From NCBI RefSeq assembly GCF_047607725.1, contig NZ_JBLKSS010000134.1, forward strand, positions 1 to 17,381: a stretch of DNA of 17,381 nt. The letters run 5' to 3'. Under the pieces are notes generated by a model, which made no database searches, was not told the origin of the DNA, and worked only from the letters and a program-made list of their open reading frames with translations. Origin of the DNA: JBLKSS01 sp047607725. GTDB lineage: Bacteria; Pseudomonadota; Gammaproteobacteria; Enterobacterales; Enterobacteriaceae. Positions 1 to 7,075 of the stretch are shown in pieces (positions within the stretch are counted from its first letter, which is position 1; the number at the start of each line of letters is the position of its first letter). Both the position numbers and the translations under genes were made by a program.

Positions 1-141
1 CTATCATCGCCGGATTATCCATGATCTGACAGCCGTCCCTTATAGGATGCGGGTTCACTAGGCATCGTAGTGGAACATATTCTTACCGGGCCATACAACA
101 AACCCACCAATAATTCAAGACGTCCTCCACGGGGTGCTTAC
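1..141. other. Unrecognised sequence upstream of the gppA remnant
   Basis: No frame here matches GppA or any other family I recognise, although in an intact locus this stretch would encode the middle of GppA. An open frame runs into the gppA remnant from position 70, but its first 24 or so residues do not look like GppA. A short stretch at 134-148 in frame 2 reads VLTAA, which resembles the residues just before the conserved HEIGLS block. A second small shift or a rearrangement near 140-150 is therefore likely. Confidence 0.35.
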
Positions 142-575
142 CGCTGCGCCAGCATGATCCACGAAATCGGCCTAAGCATTGATATCAAACGCGCTCCGCA
201 CCATGCCGCTTATCTCGTCCGCCATACCGACCTTCCCGGTTTTACCCCCGCCCAGCAAAAGCTTATCGCCACGCTGCTGCAAAACCAGAGCAACCACATC
301 GATTTAACCAGTTGAATGAGCAAAATAGCCTGCCGCCGCGCATCGCCCAACGCCTATGCCGGTTGATGCGGCTGGCGCTCATCTTTGCCAGCCACCGGCG
401 CGACGACGCGTTGCCCGCGGTGGAGCTGCGCGCCATGGACGAGACGCTGCACGTGCTGTTGCCCCACGACTGGTTAAACCAGCATCCGCTGCGGGCGGAA
501 TACCTGGAGCAAGAAAGCCAGTGGCAGAGTTATGTCCACTGGCCGTTATTGCTGGAAGAAGCACCGCCAAGCTGA
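142..575 (+). pseudogene. gppA: gppA remnant: C-terminal part of guanosine pentaphosphate phosphatase, frameshifted
   Basis: Intact GppA hydrolyses pppGpp to ppGpp in the stringent response and belongs to the Ppx/GppA family; E. coli GppA is about 494 residues. Only about the last 140 residues can be recognised here. The first piece (142-312) contains HEIGLSIDIKRAPHHAAYLV and ends DLTS at a TGA (313-315). The second piece, in frame 3 from 312, continues exactly where the family does, with LNEQNSLPPRIAQRLCRL, and ends WQSYVHWPL near the normal C-terminus. The two frames join if one T is restored in the run at 312-313, so a 1-bp deletion is the simplest explanation. The N-terminal catalytic domain is not seen in this window. 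The gene is convergent with rep, as in E. coli. Identity is sure for the C-terminus. Loss of function is inferred from the missing 5' part and the frameshift. Confidence 0.88.
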
Positions 576-590
576 GCTATCGGCTCAGCT
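570..590 (+). terminator. Hairpin over the gppA stop codon
   Basis: AGCTGAGC (570-577) and GCTCAGCT (583-590) form a perfect 8-bp stem with a 5-base loop, spanning the stop codon of the gppA remnant (573-575). No T-run follows on either strand, so it may be a weak terminator or an RNA-stabilising 3' hairpin rather than a classical intrinsic terminator. A second hairpin follows at 600-620 (TCGCGGC / GCCGCGA). Confidence 0.35.
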
Positions 591-703
591 AATGCCCCGT
601 CGCGGCCGTTGTTGCCGCGAAAAGCGCCGCCGGGCGCATCAGCCGGGTAAAAACACCGCAGGCGCTAAGCCCCGCCTGAATCGCGTCCTCCAGCCCTGCA
701 TAA

Positions 704-731
704 CGTTTTCCCGCGCGCAAAGCGGGAAACG
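704..731 (-). terminator. Hairpin just downstream of rep
   Basis: CGTTTTCCCGC (704-714) pairs with GCGGGAAACG (722-731) around a 7-base loop, with one bulged T. It begins 3 bases beyond the rep stop codon (734-736) on the minus strand. The position suggests a transcription end for rep, but there is no U-tract, so the call is tentative. Confidence 0.4.
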
Positions 732-733
732 CC

Positions 734-2761
734 TTACCCGCCCTCGCCGCGCGCCGCGGCCAGCTGGGCGCGAAGACTGGCCAGATGGCCCTGTCCACGA
801 CTCATCCGCTCCTCGGCGCTGACCGGTTTACGCACCTGCTCCCATGCCAAATCGTCCTGCGGCAGTTCCAGCAAGAAGCGGCTCGGTTCCGGTTTGACCA
901 GTTCGCCGTATTGACGCCGCTCGTGGCACAGGGTGAAGGTTAATTCCTTTTGCGCGCGGGTAATGCCGACATAGGCCAGGCGGCGCTCCTCATCGATATT
1001 GTTCTCGTCGATACTGCTTTGATGCGGTAACAGCCCCTCTTCCATGCCGACCAGGAATACATAAGGAAACTCCAATCCCTTAGAGGCGTGCAGCGTCATC
1101 AGCTGCACCTGATCCAACTCTTCCTCGCTCTCGCCGCGCTCCATCATATCGCGCAGGGTAAAACGGGTGACCACCTGATCCAGCGTCATCGCTTCATTCA
1201 AATCGGAGCCGGTCAGCATCTCGGTCATCCAGCTGAACAGCTGGTTAACGTTTTTCATCCGCATTTCCGCCGCTCTCGGACCGGGAGAGCTTTCATACAG
1301 CCAGCTTTCATAGTCGATACCGTGGATGAGTTCACGCACCGCCGCGACCGGCTCCCGCTCTGCCTGGCGGGCGATGCTGTCCAGCCAGCGGGTGAACTGC
1401 TGCAGCGATTCCAGGCCGCGGCCGCTCAGCGTTTGCTCCAGGCCCAGATCGAAGCTGGCGGTGAACAGGCTCTTGTCGCGCTGCGTCGCCCAAGTACCCA
1501 ATTTCGCCAGCGTCGCCGCGCCGATCTCCCGGCGCGGGGTATTCACCATCCGCAAAAACGCGCTATCGTCATCGGGATTGGTCAGCACGCGCAGATAGGC
1601 GAGCAGATCCTTAATCTCGGGGCGTGAAAAAAACGACGTTCCGCCGGAGATGCGATAAGGAATGCGGTTTTGCATCAGCATCTTTTCAAACAGCCGCGAC
1701 TGGTGATTACCGCGATAGAGAATGGCGTAATCGCGATAGCGGGTCTTGTTGATGAAATGGTGGGCGATCAATTCTCCCACCACCCGCTCGGCCTCATGAT
1801 CTTCATTATTGGCGGTGATCACTTTTAGGATCTCTCCATAGCCCAGCCGGGAAAACAGCCTTTTCTCAAATACATGCGGATTGTTGGCGATAAGAATATT
1901 GGCGGCGTTGAGTATGCGCTCGGTGGAGCGGTAATTCTGCTCCAGCTTAATCATCGCGAGCGTCGGGAAATCTTGTTGCAACAGCGCCAGATTTTGCGGC
2001 CGCGCGCCACGCCAGGAGTAAATCGACTGATCGTCGTCGCCTACCACGGTGAAACGGCCCCGCGGCCCTACCAGCAGCTTTACCAGTTCGTATTGGCTGG
2101 TGTTGGTGTCCTGATATTCATCCACCAGCAGATAGCGCAGCCGGTTTTGCCAACGCTCGCGCACCGCCTCGTCGCGCTGCAGCAGCTTGGTGGGTCGCAG
2201 GATCAAATCGTCGAAATCCAGCACATTGCAGGTGATCAGATGATTGTCGTAGAGTTCGTAACAGTGGGCGAACAGCTTATCCCGCTCGGAACGCGCGGCC
2301 GCCGCGGCCTGCGGCGGCGACAACAGATCGTTCTTCCAGTTGGAAATGGCTGCGGTAAGCTGATTAAGCAAGTCCTTGTCCCCTTCCAGCCACGGCTCGG
2401 TGAGATCCTTTAACAGCGTCAGTTGGTCCTGCTCATCGAACAGCGAAAATTTGGCCTTCATGCCCAATGCCTTATATTCGCGCTTGATGATAGCCAGCCC
2501 GAGCGTATGGAACGTGGCAACGGTCAACCCGCGCGCCTCAGCGCGGCCCAGGGTTTGCGCCACCCGCTCTTTCATCTCACGCGAGGCTTTATTGGTAAAG
2601 GTGACCGCCGCGATATGGCGCGCCTGGTAACCGCAACCGCGGATCAAATGGGCGATTTTATTGGTGATGACCCGCGTTTTGCCCGAGCCGGCGCCGGCCA
2701 GCACCAGGCAGGGTCCAGTGACGAATTCGACGGCTTGCTGTTGGCTCGGATTAAGGCGCAT
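734..2761 (-). CDS. rep: ATP-dependent DNA helicase Rep
   Basis: Rep is a superfamily 1A 3'-5' DNA helicase that travels with the replisome and clears proteins such as RNA polymerase from the template. The product is 675 residues against about 673 in E. coli, with near-continuous similarity. All SF1 motifs are visible: Walker A AGAGSGKT at residues 22-29, motif Ia TFTNKAS, motif II LLVDEYQDTN, motif III VVGDDDQSIYSWRGA, motif IV LEQNYRS, motif V LMTLHASKGLEF and motif VI RRLAYVGITRAQKEL. The start MRLNPSQQQAVEF matches the family start exactly. The gene is convergent with gppA and lies downstream of ilvC on the same strand, but the ilvC terminator and a candidate promoter separate them, so it is probably its own unit. 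No defect is seen and it should be functional. Confidence 0.97.
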   Translation of the reverse strand: MRLNPSQQQAVEFVTGPCLVLAGAGSGKTRVITNKIAHLIRGCGYQARHIAAVTFTNKASREMKERVAQTLGRAEARGLTVATFHTLGLAIIKREYKALGMKAKFSLFDEQDQLTLLKDLTEPWLEGDKDLLNQLTAAISNWKNDLLSPPQAAAAARSERDKLFAHCYELYDNHLITCNVLDFDDLILRPTKLLQRDEAVRERWQNRLRYLLVDEYQDTNTSQYELVKLLVGPRGRFTVVGDDDQSIYSWRGARPQNLALLQQDFPTLAMIKLEQNYRSTERILNAANILIANNPHVFEKRLFSRLGYGEILKVITANNEDHEAERVVGELIAHHFINKTRYRDYAILYRGNHQSRLFEKMLMQNRIPYRISGGTSFFSRPEIKDLLAYLRVLTNPDDDSAFLRMVNTPRREIGAATLAKLGTWATQRDKSLFTASFDLGLEQTLSGRGLESLQQFTRWLDSIARQAEREPVAAVRELIHGIDYESWLYESSPGPRAAEMRMKNVNQLFSWMTEMLTGSDLNEAMTLDQVVTRFTLRDMMERGESEEELDQVQLMTLHASKGLEFPYVFLVGMEEGLLPHQSSIDENNIDEERRLAYVGITRAQKELTFTLCHERRQYGELVKPEPSRFLLELPQDDLAWEQVRKPVSAEERMSRGQGHLASLRAQLAAARGEGG

Positions 2762-2802
2762 AAGTAATTCCCGGGCAAAAGCGGTGGCGGAGGACGGAGG
2801 GG

Positions 2803-2831
2803 ATTGTAGCAGAAAGCGGCGCCGAGGTTTA
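2803..2831 (-). promoter_or_regulatory. Candidate rep promoter
   Basis: On the minus strand TACAAT (2808-2803, 5 of 6 to the -10 consensus) lies 42 bases upstream of the rep start. The hexamer 17 bases further upstream is TAAACC (3 of 6 to -35) and overlaps one copy of a GGGGATAAAC repeat (2827-2836). The -10 is good and the -35 poor. Confidence 0.35.
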
Positions 2832-3021
2832 TCCCCGCGGTCTGTCGACGAGCGTTTTACGGCAGGCGCCCCCGCCGGCGTCGAGCCCCTGCCCGGTTGA
2901 CGCCGCGGCAGGGCGCCTATTCGCCACCGCCGGAACGCCGCTGCCCCGCTACAGGGGGGATAAACTCACCGGCAGTTCACCCCCTATGCACCCACAACGG
3001 GGATAAACGCACCGCCAGCGC
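2827..3021. repeat. Three copies of GGGGATAAAC between rep and the ilvC terminator
   Basis: GGGGATAAAC occurs on the plus strand at 2956-2965 and 2999-3008 and on the minus strand at 2827-2836. The two plus-strand copies extend to about 19 bases with two mismatches (core, then T/G, CACCG, G/C, CAG) and are 43 bases apart. The minus-strand copy shares only the core and sits over the expected -35 region of rep. Origin unknown. Confidence 0.6.
2864..2918. repeat. Nested GC-rich inverted repeat
   Basis: Outer arms AGGCGCC (2864-2870) and GGCGCCT (2912-2918) enclose inner arms CGGCGTC (2876-2882) and GACGCCG (2899-2905), with a 16-base central loop and imperfect pairing between the two stems. No gene is recognised between rep and ilvC (2762-3141, 380 bases). 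Apart from this hairpin, the short repeats and the terminator, I see nothing in it. Confidence 0.45.
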
Positions 3022-3067
3022 CCCGCGATACCCCGCCGCGGTCGGGCCGTGTTCGCCGGCAGCAGGC

Positions 3068-3097
3068 AAAAAAAAGCCCCCGCCGTTCGGCGGGGGC
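3068..3097 (-). terminator. Intrinsic terminator of ilvC
   Basis: On the minus strand GCCCCCGCC (3097-3089) pairs perfectly with GGCGGGGGC (3084-3076) around a 4-base GAAC loop, and eight Ts (3075-3068) follow. It lies 44 bases beyond the ilvC stop codon. This is a textbook rho-independent terminator. Confidence 0.92.
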
Positions 3098-3141
3098 ACG
3101 AACCTTTGGCGAGTCATCCGGGGGGATGACCCAACTCTCTG

Positions 3142-4620
3142 TCAGTTGGCGACCGCGATGCGTTTCATATCCTTCATGTAACCGCGCAATTCGGCGCCCA
3201 CGATTTCGATCGGATGCTGGCGAATCGCTTCGTTGACATCGCGCAGGCGCACATTGTCGATTTCACCCTCGGCCACAGGTTTGCCCAAATCCCCCGCCTG
3301 CAGGTTGCCCATAAACGCCTCTTTAAGCAACGGCACGGCGGCATTGGCGAACAGATAGTTGCCATATTCTGCGGTGTCGGAAATGACCACGTTCATCTCA
3401 TACAGACGCTTGCGGGCGACGGTGTTGGCAATGAGCGGCAATTCATGCAGGGATTCGTAATAGGCCGACTCGGCGATGATACCGGAACGGGTCATGGTTT
3501 CAAATGCCAGCTCCACGCCGGCTTTTGCCATGGCGATCATCAGCACGCCGTGGTCAAAATAGGTCTGCTCGCTAATTTTGCCGTCGTACTGCGGCGCATT
3601 TTCAAACGGCATGCGGCCGGTTTCTTCGCGCCAGCCGAGCAGTTTGACATCATCGTTGGCCCAATCGGCCATCATGCCGCTGGAGAAGGCACCGGTAATG
3701 ATATCGTCCATGTGTTTTTCAAACAGCGGCTGCATCAGTTGCTTCAGTTGCTCGGACAGCGCAAAAGCGCGCAACTTCGCGCTGTTGGACAATCGGTCCA
3801 TCATCAGCGTGATGCCACCCTGCTTCAGCGCTTCGGTGGTGGTTTCCCAGCCGAACTGAATCAGTTTGCCGGCGTAGGCCGGGTCGACGCCGTCGGCGAC
3901 CATCTTGTCGAAGCACAGCAGCGAGCCGGCCTGCAGCATACCGCAGAGGATGGTCTGTTCGCCCATCAGATCCGACTTGACCTCGGCGACGAAGGAGGAT
4001 TCCAGCACGCCCGCGCGATGACCGCCGGTCGCGGCCGCCCAGGCTTTGGCCAGCGCCATCCCCTCGCCCTTCGGATCGTTTTCCGGATGCACGGCGATAA
4101 GGGTCGGCACGCCAAAGCCGCGTTTGTACTCTTCGCGCACCTCTGTCCCAGGGCATTTCGGCGCCACCATGATAACGGTGATGTCGCGGCGGATTTGCTC
4201 GCACACTTCAACAATGTTGAAGCCGTGGGAATAGCCCAGCGCGGCGCCTTGTTTCATCAGCGGTTGTACCGCCTGAACCACCGCGGAGTGTTGCTTGTCG
4301 GGGGTCAGGTTGACGACCAGGTCCGCTTCCGGCACCAGCTCTTCATAGGTGCCGACGCGAAAGCCGTTTTCCGTCGCTTTACACCAGGAGGGGCGCTTCT
4401 CGGCAATCGCTTCTTTACGCAGCGCGTAGGCAATATCCAACCCGGAGTCGCGCATATTCAGCCCCTGGTTCAAGCCCTGGGCGCCACAGCCGATGATCAC
4501 CACTTTTTTGCCATGTAAGTAACCCGCTTCATCGACGAACTCATCGCGGCTCATGAAACGACATTTACCCAACTGCGCCAACTGCTGACGCAGGTTTAAG
4601 GTGTTGAAATAGTTAGCCAT
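3142..4620 (-). CDS. ilvC: Ketol-acid reductoisomerase (class II, NADPH-dependent)
   Basis: IlvC converts 2-acetolactate or 2-aceto-2-hydroxybutyrate to the dihydroxy acids, the second common step of valine and isoleucine synthesis, using NADPH and Mg2+. The product has 492 residues against 491 in E. coli, which marks the long class II form with a duplicated knotted C-terminal domain. The nucleotide site GCGAQG (44-49) is present, as are the NADPH phosphate-binding residues R68, R76 and S78. The catalytic and metal residues Q110, H132, K155, D217, E221, E389 and E393 are all present in the E. coli numbering. The start MANYFNTLNLRQQLAQLGKC matches the family and is preceded by GGAG at an 8-base spacing. 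It is transcribed divergently from the broken ilvY and ends in a strong terminator. No defect is seen. Confidence 0.98.
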   Translation of the reverse strand: MANYFNTLNLRQQLAQLGKCRFMSRDEFVDEAGYLHGKKVVIIGCGAQGLNQGLNMRDSGLDIAYALRKEAIAEKRPSWCKATENGFRVGTYEELVPEADLVVNLTPDKQHSAVVQAVQPLMKQGAALGYSHGFNIVEVCEQIRRDITVIMVAPKCPGTEVREEYKRGFGVPTLIAVHPENDPKGEGMALAKAWAAATGGHRAGVLESSFVAEVKSDLMGEQTILCGMLQAGSLLCFDKMVADGVDPAYAGKLIQFGWETTTEALKQGGITLMMDRLSNSAKLRAFALSEQLKQLMQPLFEKHMDDIITGAFSSGMMADWANDDVKLLGWREETGRMPFENAPQYDGKISEQTYFDHGVLMIAMAKAGVELAFETMTRSGIIAESAYYESLHELPLIANTVARKRLYEMNVVISDTAEYGNYLFANAAVPLLKEAFMGNLQAGDLGKPVAEGEIDNVRLRDVNEAIRQHPIEIVGAELRGYMKDMKRIAVAN

Positions 4621-4694
4621 GGTGCAACTCCATCATCAGGTATCAGGGCGTGCCGTAGGCGTTCGCCCGCGGACAGGAATCTTTTCTGCCAACC

Positions 4695-4776
4695 ACTATA
4701 AAGCAGGAAAAGCATTGCTTAAATTGATATATTAACAATCTGACCTTGCAGAATCTGCAATACCACTTGCCGGCAA
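4695..4776 (-). promoter_or_regulatory. ilvC promoter and IlvY operators (ilvY–ilvC divergent region)
   Basis: On the minus strand TATAGT (4700-4695) is a 5-of-6 -10 box for ilvC, with no good -35 at 16-18 bases, as expected of a LysR-activated promoter. Upstream lie two 15-bp elements of form TTG-N9-CAA. TTGATATATTAACAA (4724-4738) is the weaker one, and TTGCAGAATCTGCAA (4746-4760) is a perfect palindrome. Both contain the LysR T-N11-A box, and their centres are 22 bp apart, two helical turns. A shorter palindrome, TTGCCGGCAA (4767-4776), follows. Tandem operators between ilvY and ilvC are known in E. coli, where IlvY with acetolactate activates ilvC. Assignment to IlvY rests on position and symmetry. 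Confidence 0.72.
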
Positions 4777-4815
4777 TACGCGACTGTGGATTTCATTCAC
4801 TCTCGGGGCGAATCC

Positions 4816-5485
4816 ATGGATATCCCGCGACCTCAAGTTGTTTCTCCACCTGGCGGAAAGCCGCCACTTCGGCCGTAGCGCCAAGGCGATGCATGTCAGC
4901 CCGTCGACCCTGTCGCGCCAGATTCCAGCGGTTGGAGGAGGACGTCGGGCAGACGCTGTTTTTACGCGACAACCGTACTGTACAGTTGACCGACGCAGGC
5001 CCGCAACTGAAAGAATTCGCGCAACAAACCCTGCTGCAATACCAGCAGCTGCGCCATCGCCTCGGTCAGCATGGACCTTCGCTCAGCGGCGAATTGCGGC
5101 TGTTTTGCTCGGTAACCGCTGCCTACAGCCATTTGCCGCCGATCCTCGATCTGTTTCGCGCCGAGCATCCGCTGGTGGAAATAAAACTCACTACCGGCGG
5201 CGCATTGAACTCTGGTTTCGCAGCAACAATATCAGCAATCCACTGATTTATGCCACCGTCGCGGGCAATGAAGCGATTGTGTCGATGGTGGCACTGTGCT
5301 GCGGTATCGCGCTGATCCCGTCGGTGGTGATGGACAATTCGCCGGAACCGGTGCGTAGCCGCATCACCCTGCTGGAGCACGGCACTCCGGTCGCGCCGCT
5401 GGCGCTGGCGCTGGGTGTCTGTGCGCAAAGAAAGCAGCTACAAGAGCCGCTGATCGACGCCTTCTGGCAACTGCTGGAGCGCTAA
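4816..5485 (+). pseudogene. ilvY: ilvY pseudogene: LysR-type activator of ilvC with two frameshifts and an internal deletion
   Basis: Intact IlvY (about 297 residues) is a LysR-type regulator that activates ilvC in response to acetolactate or acetohydroxybutyrate. The start ATGGATATC (4816) is followed by an extra C in the CCC at 4824-4826, moving to frame 2, which gives LFLHLAESRHFGRSAKAMHV. A second extra C near 4923-4925 (after SRQI) moves to frame 3, which gives QRLEEDVGQ through EIKLTTG. At about 5195-5203 the sequence jumps to RRRIELWFRSNNISNP in frame 2. About 75 residues of the effector-binding domain are missing, an estimated 226 bp, with the junction in a short GGCGG microhomology. 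The C-terminus (CAQRKQLQEPLIDAFW) is recognisable. No single frame can make a working regulator. Position next to ilvC and convergent with ilvA matches E. coli. Confidence 0.95.
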
Positions 5486-7069
5486 CCGGCGCTTGACGCC
5501 CGGTTCACCCCGGCGGACAGGGTGGTTATCCGCCAGGAACAAGCGAAACGCCGGATTGGCGGTAACATCGTGGCATTCATAGCCCAAGGCCGAAAGATGA
5601 TGATCGAATTCCGGTTCGCGCTCCACCAATTCAAACCCCGCCAGCACCCGGCCATAATCCGTGCCGTGGCTGCGGTAGTGAAACAGCGTAATATTCCAGC
5701 GCGTGCCCAGCGTGTACAAAAATTTCAGCAATACCCCGGGGGATTCGGGAAACTCGAAGCTGTATAAGCGCTCGCGCAGCGGCTTCGACGGGCGACCGCC
5801 CACCATATAACGGACATGAAGCTTGGCCATCTCATCGTCGGAAAGATCCGCCACCTGGTAACCGCCGGCGGCCATTTCCGCCAGGATTTCCTCGCGCTCC
5901 TCGCGCCCGCGGGTCAGCCTAACGCCGACGAAAATACAGGCGTTATCGGCATCGCTATAGCGATAATTGAATTCGGTAACCGGCCGGCCGCCCAAAAGCG
6001 CGCAAAAGGCCAGAAAACTGCCCTTTCTTTCCGGAATGGTCACCGCCATAAGCGCCTCGCGCTGCTCGCCCAGTTCACAGCGCTCCGAGACATAGCGCAG
6101 GCCGTGAAAATTGACGTTGGCACCGGACAGCACATGCGCCAGACGCTCATCGCGGATGCCGTGAAGCTGGACATATTTTTTCATTCCCGCCAGCGCCAGC
6201 GCACCGGAGGGCTCGGCAATCGCCCGCACGTCTTCAAACAAATCCTTCACCGCCGCGCAAATCGCGTCGCTGTCCACGGTAATGACATCATCGAGATAAT
6301 CGCGGCACAGACGGAAGGTTTCATTACCGATGCGCCGTACCGCCACGCCTTCGGCAAACAGACCGACCCGCGGCAAATCCACGGGCTCGCCGGCCCGCAG
6401 CGCCGCCGCCAGACACGCGGACTCTTCCGCTTCAACGCCGATAACCTTGATTTGCGGCATCAGGTGTTTTATCAGCACCGCCACGCCCGCAGCCAGACCG
6501 CCGCCGCCCACCGGCACAAAAATGCGGTCCAGATGGGCGTCCTGCTGCAGCAACTCCATCGCCAGCGTCCCCTGGCCGGCGATCACCGCCGGATGATCGA
6601 ACGGCGGCACAAAGGTCATATTGCGCTCGAGCGCCAACTCAATGGCTTTCGCCTTGGCTTCATCAAAGTTGGCGCCGAATAACAGCGGTTCGCCGCCGAA
6701 GCCGCGCACCGCGTCCACTTTGATATCGGCGGTATTGATTGGCATCACGATGAGCGACGGAATGCCGAGACGGCTGGCGGAGAGCGCCACGCCTTGGGCG
6801 TGGTTGCCCGCCGAGGCGGTAATCACGCCGCAGGCCCGCTGCGCCGCACTCAGCCCCGCGCTCATCGCGTAGGCGCCGCGCAGTTTAAAGCTGTGCACCG
6901 GCTGACGGTCTTCACGTTTCACCAGTACGGTATTGCCGAGACGTTCCGACACCTTAGTCATCACCTGCAGCGGCGTGACCTGGGCCACTTCATACACCGG
7001 CGCGAGTAGCGCGGCGCGCAGGTATTCCGCAGGGCAAGGCTCAGCGGAAAACGGTTGAGACTCAGCCAT
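5438..7069 (-). CDS. ilvA: Threonine deaminase (biosynthetic) with a C-terminal extension from stop loss
   Basis: IlvA is the PLP enzyme that deaminates threonine to 2-oxobutyrate, the committed step to isoleucine, and is feedback-inhibited by isoleucine through two C-terminal ACT-like domains. The PLP lysine is K62 in HSFKLRGAY. The phosphate loop GGGGLAAG and both regulatory domains (GSFLAFCALLG; YSFEFPESPGVLLKFL) are present. The protein matches E. coli along all 514 residues up to FRLFLA, where the family ends G-stop. Here one G is missing from the ancestral GCGGGATAA (plus strand about 5529-5533), so the stop is out of frame and 30 extra residues follow (DNHPVRRGEP onward). The extension crosses the ilvY/ilvA hairpin and overlaps the 3' end of ilvY antisense by 48 bp. 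GGAGG precedes the start, 6 bases after the ilvD stop. Catalysis is probably kept; the effect on allostery is unknown. Confidence 0.95.
   Translation of the reverse strand: MAESQPFSAEPCPAEYLRAALLAPVYEVAQVTPLQVMTKVSERLGNTVLVKREDRQPVHSFKLRGAYAMSAGLSAAQRACGVITASAGNHAQGVALSASRLGIPSLIVMPINTADIKVDAVRGFGGEPLLFGANFDEAKAKAIELALERNMTFVPPFDHPAVIAGQGTLAMELLQQDAHLDRIFVPVGGGGLAAGVAVLIKHLMPQIKVIGVEAEESACLAAALRAGEPVDLPRVGLFAEGVAVRRIGNETFRLCRDYLDDVITVDSDAICAAVKDLFEDVRAIAEPSGALALAGMKKYVQLHGIRDERLAHVLSGANVNFHGLRYVSERCELGEQREALMAVTIPERKGSFLAFCALLGGRPVTEFNYRYSDADNACIFVGVRLTRGREEREEILAEMAAGGYQVADLSDDEMAKLHVRYMVGGRPSKPLRERLYSFEFPESPGVLLKFLYTLGTRWNITLFHYRSHGTDYGRVLAGFELVEREPEFDHHLSALGYECHDVTANPAFRLFLADNHPVRRGEPGVKRRLALQQLPEGVDQRLL
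5484..5505. terminator. Hairpin between convergent ilvY and ilvA
   Basis: AACCGGCG (5484-5491) pairs with CGCCCGGTT (5497-5505) with one bulged base and a 5-base loop, overlapping the ilvY stop codon. It lies between the ilvY end and the ancestral ilvA stop (5526-5528), so it probably served as a shared transcription end. No U-tract is visible. The extended ilvA frame now translates through it. Confidence 0.4.
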
Positions 7070-7075
7070 GGCGCC

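Noticed and set aside
2897..3181. 94-codon plus-strand frame between rep and ilvC considered as ppiC or a new gene
   Set aside because: No parvulin motifs. The frame runs through the ilvC terminator hairpin and into the antisense of ilvC, so it is a chance frame.
3214..4518. 434-codon open frame on the plus strand opposite ilvC
   Set aside because: It is a frame shadow of the well-conserved ilvC on the other strand. It has no family motifs, and its His- and Gln-rich composition is typical of an antisense frame in GC-rich DNA.
5816..6682. 288-codon open frame on the plus strand opposite ilvA
   Set aside because: Antisense shadow of ilvA. No recognisable domain, and ilvA matches its family along the whole stretch.
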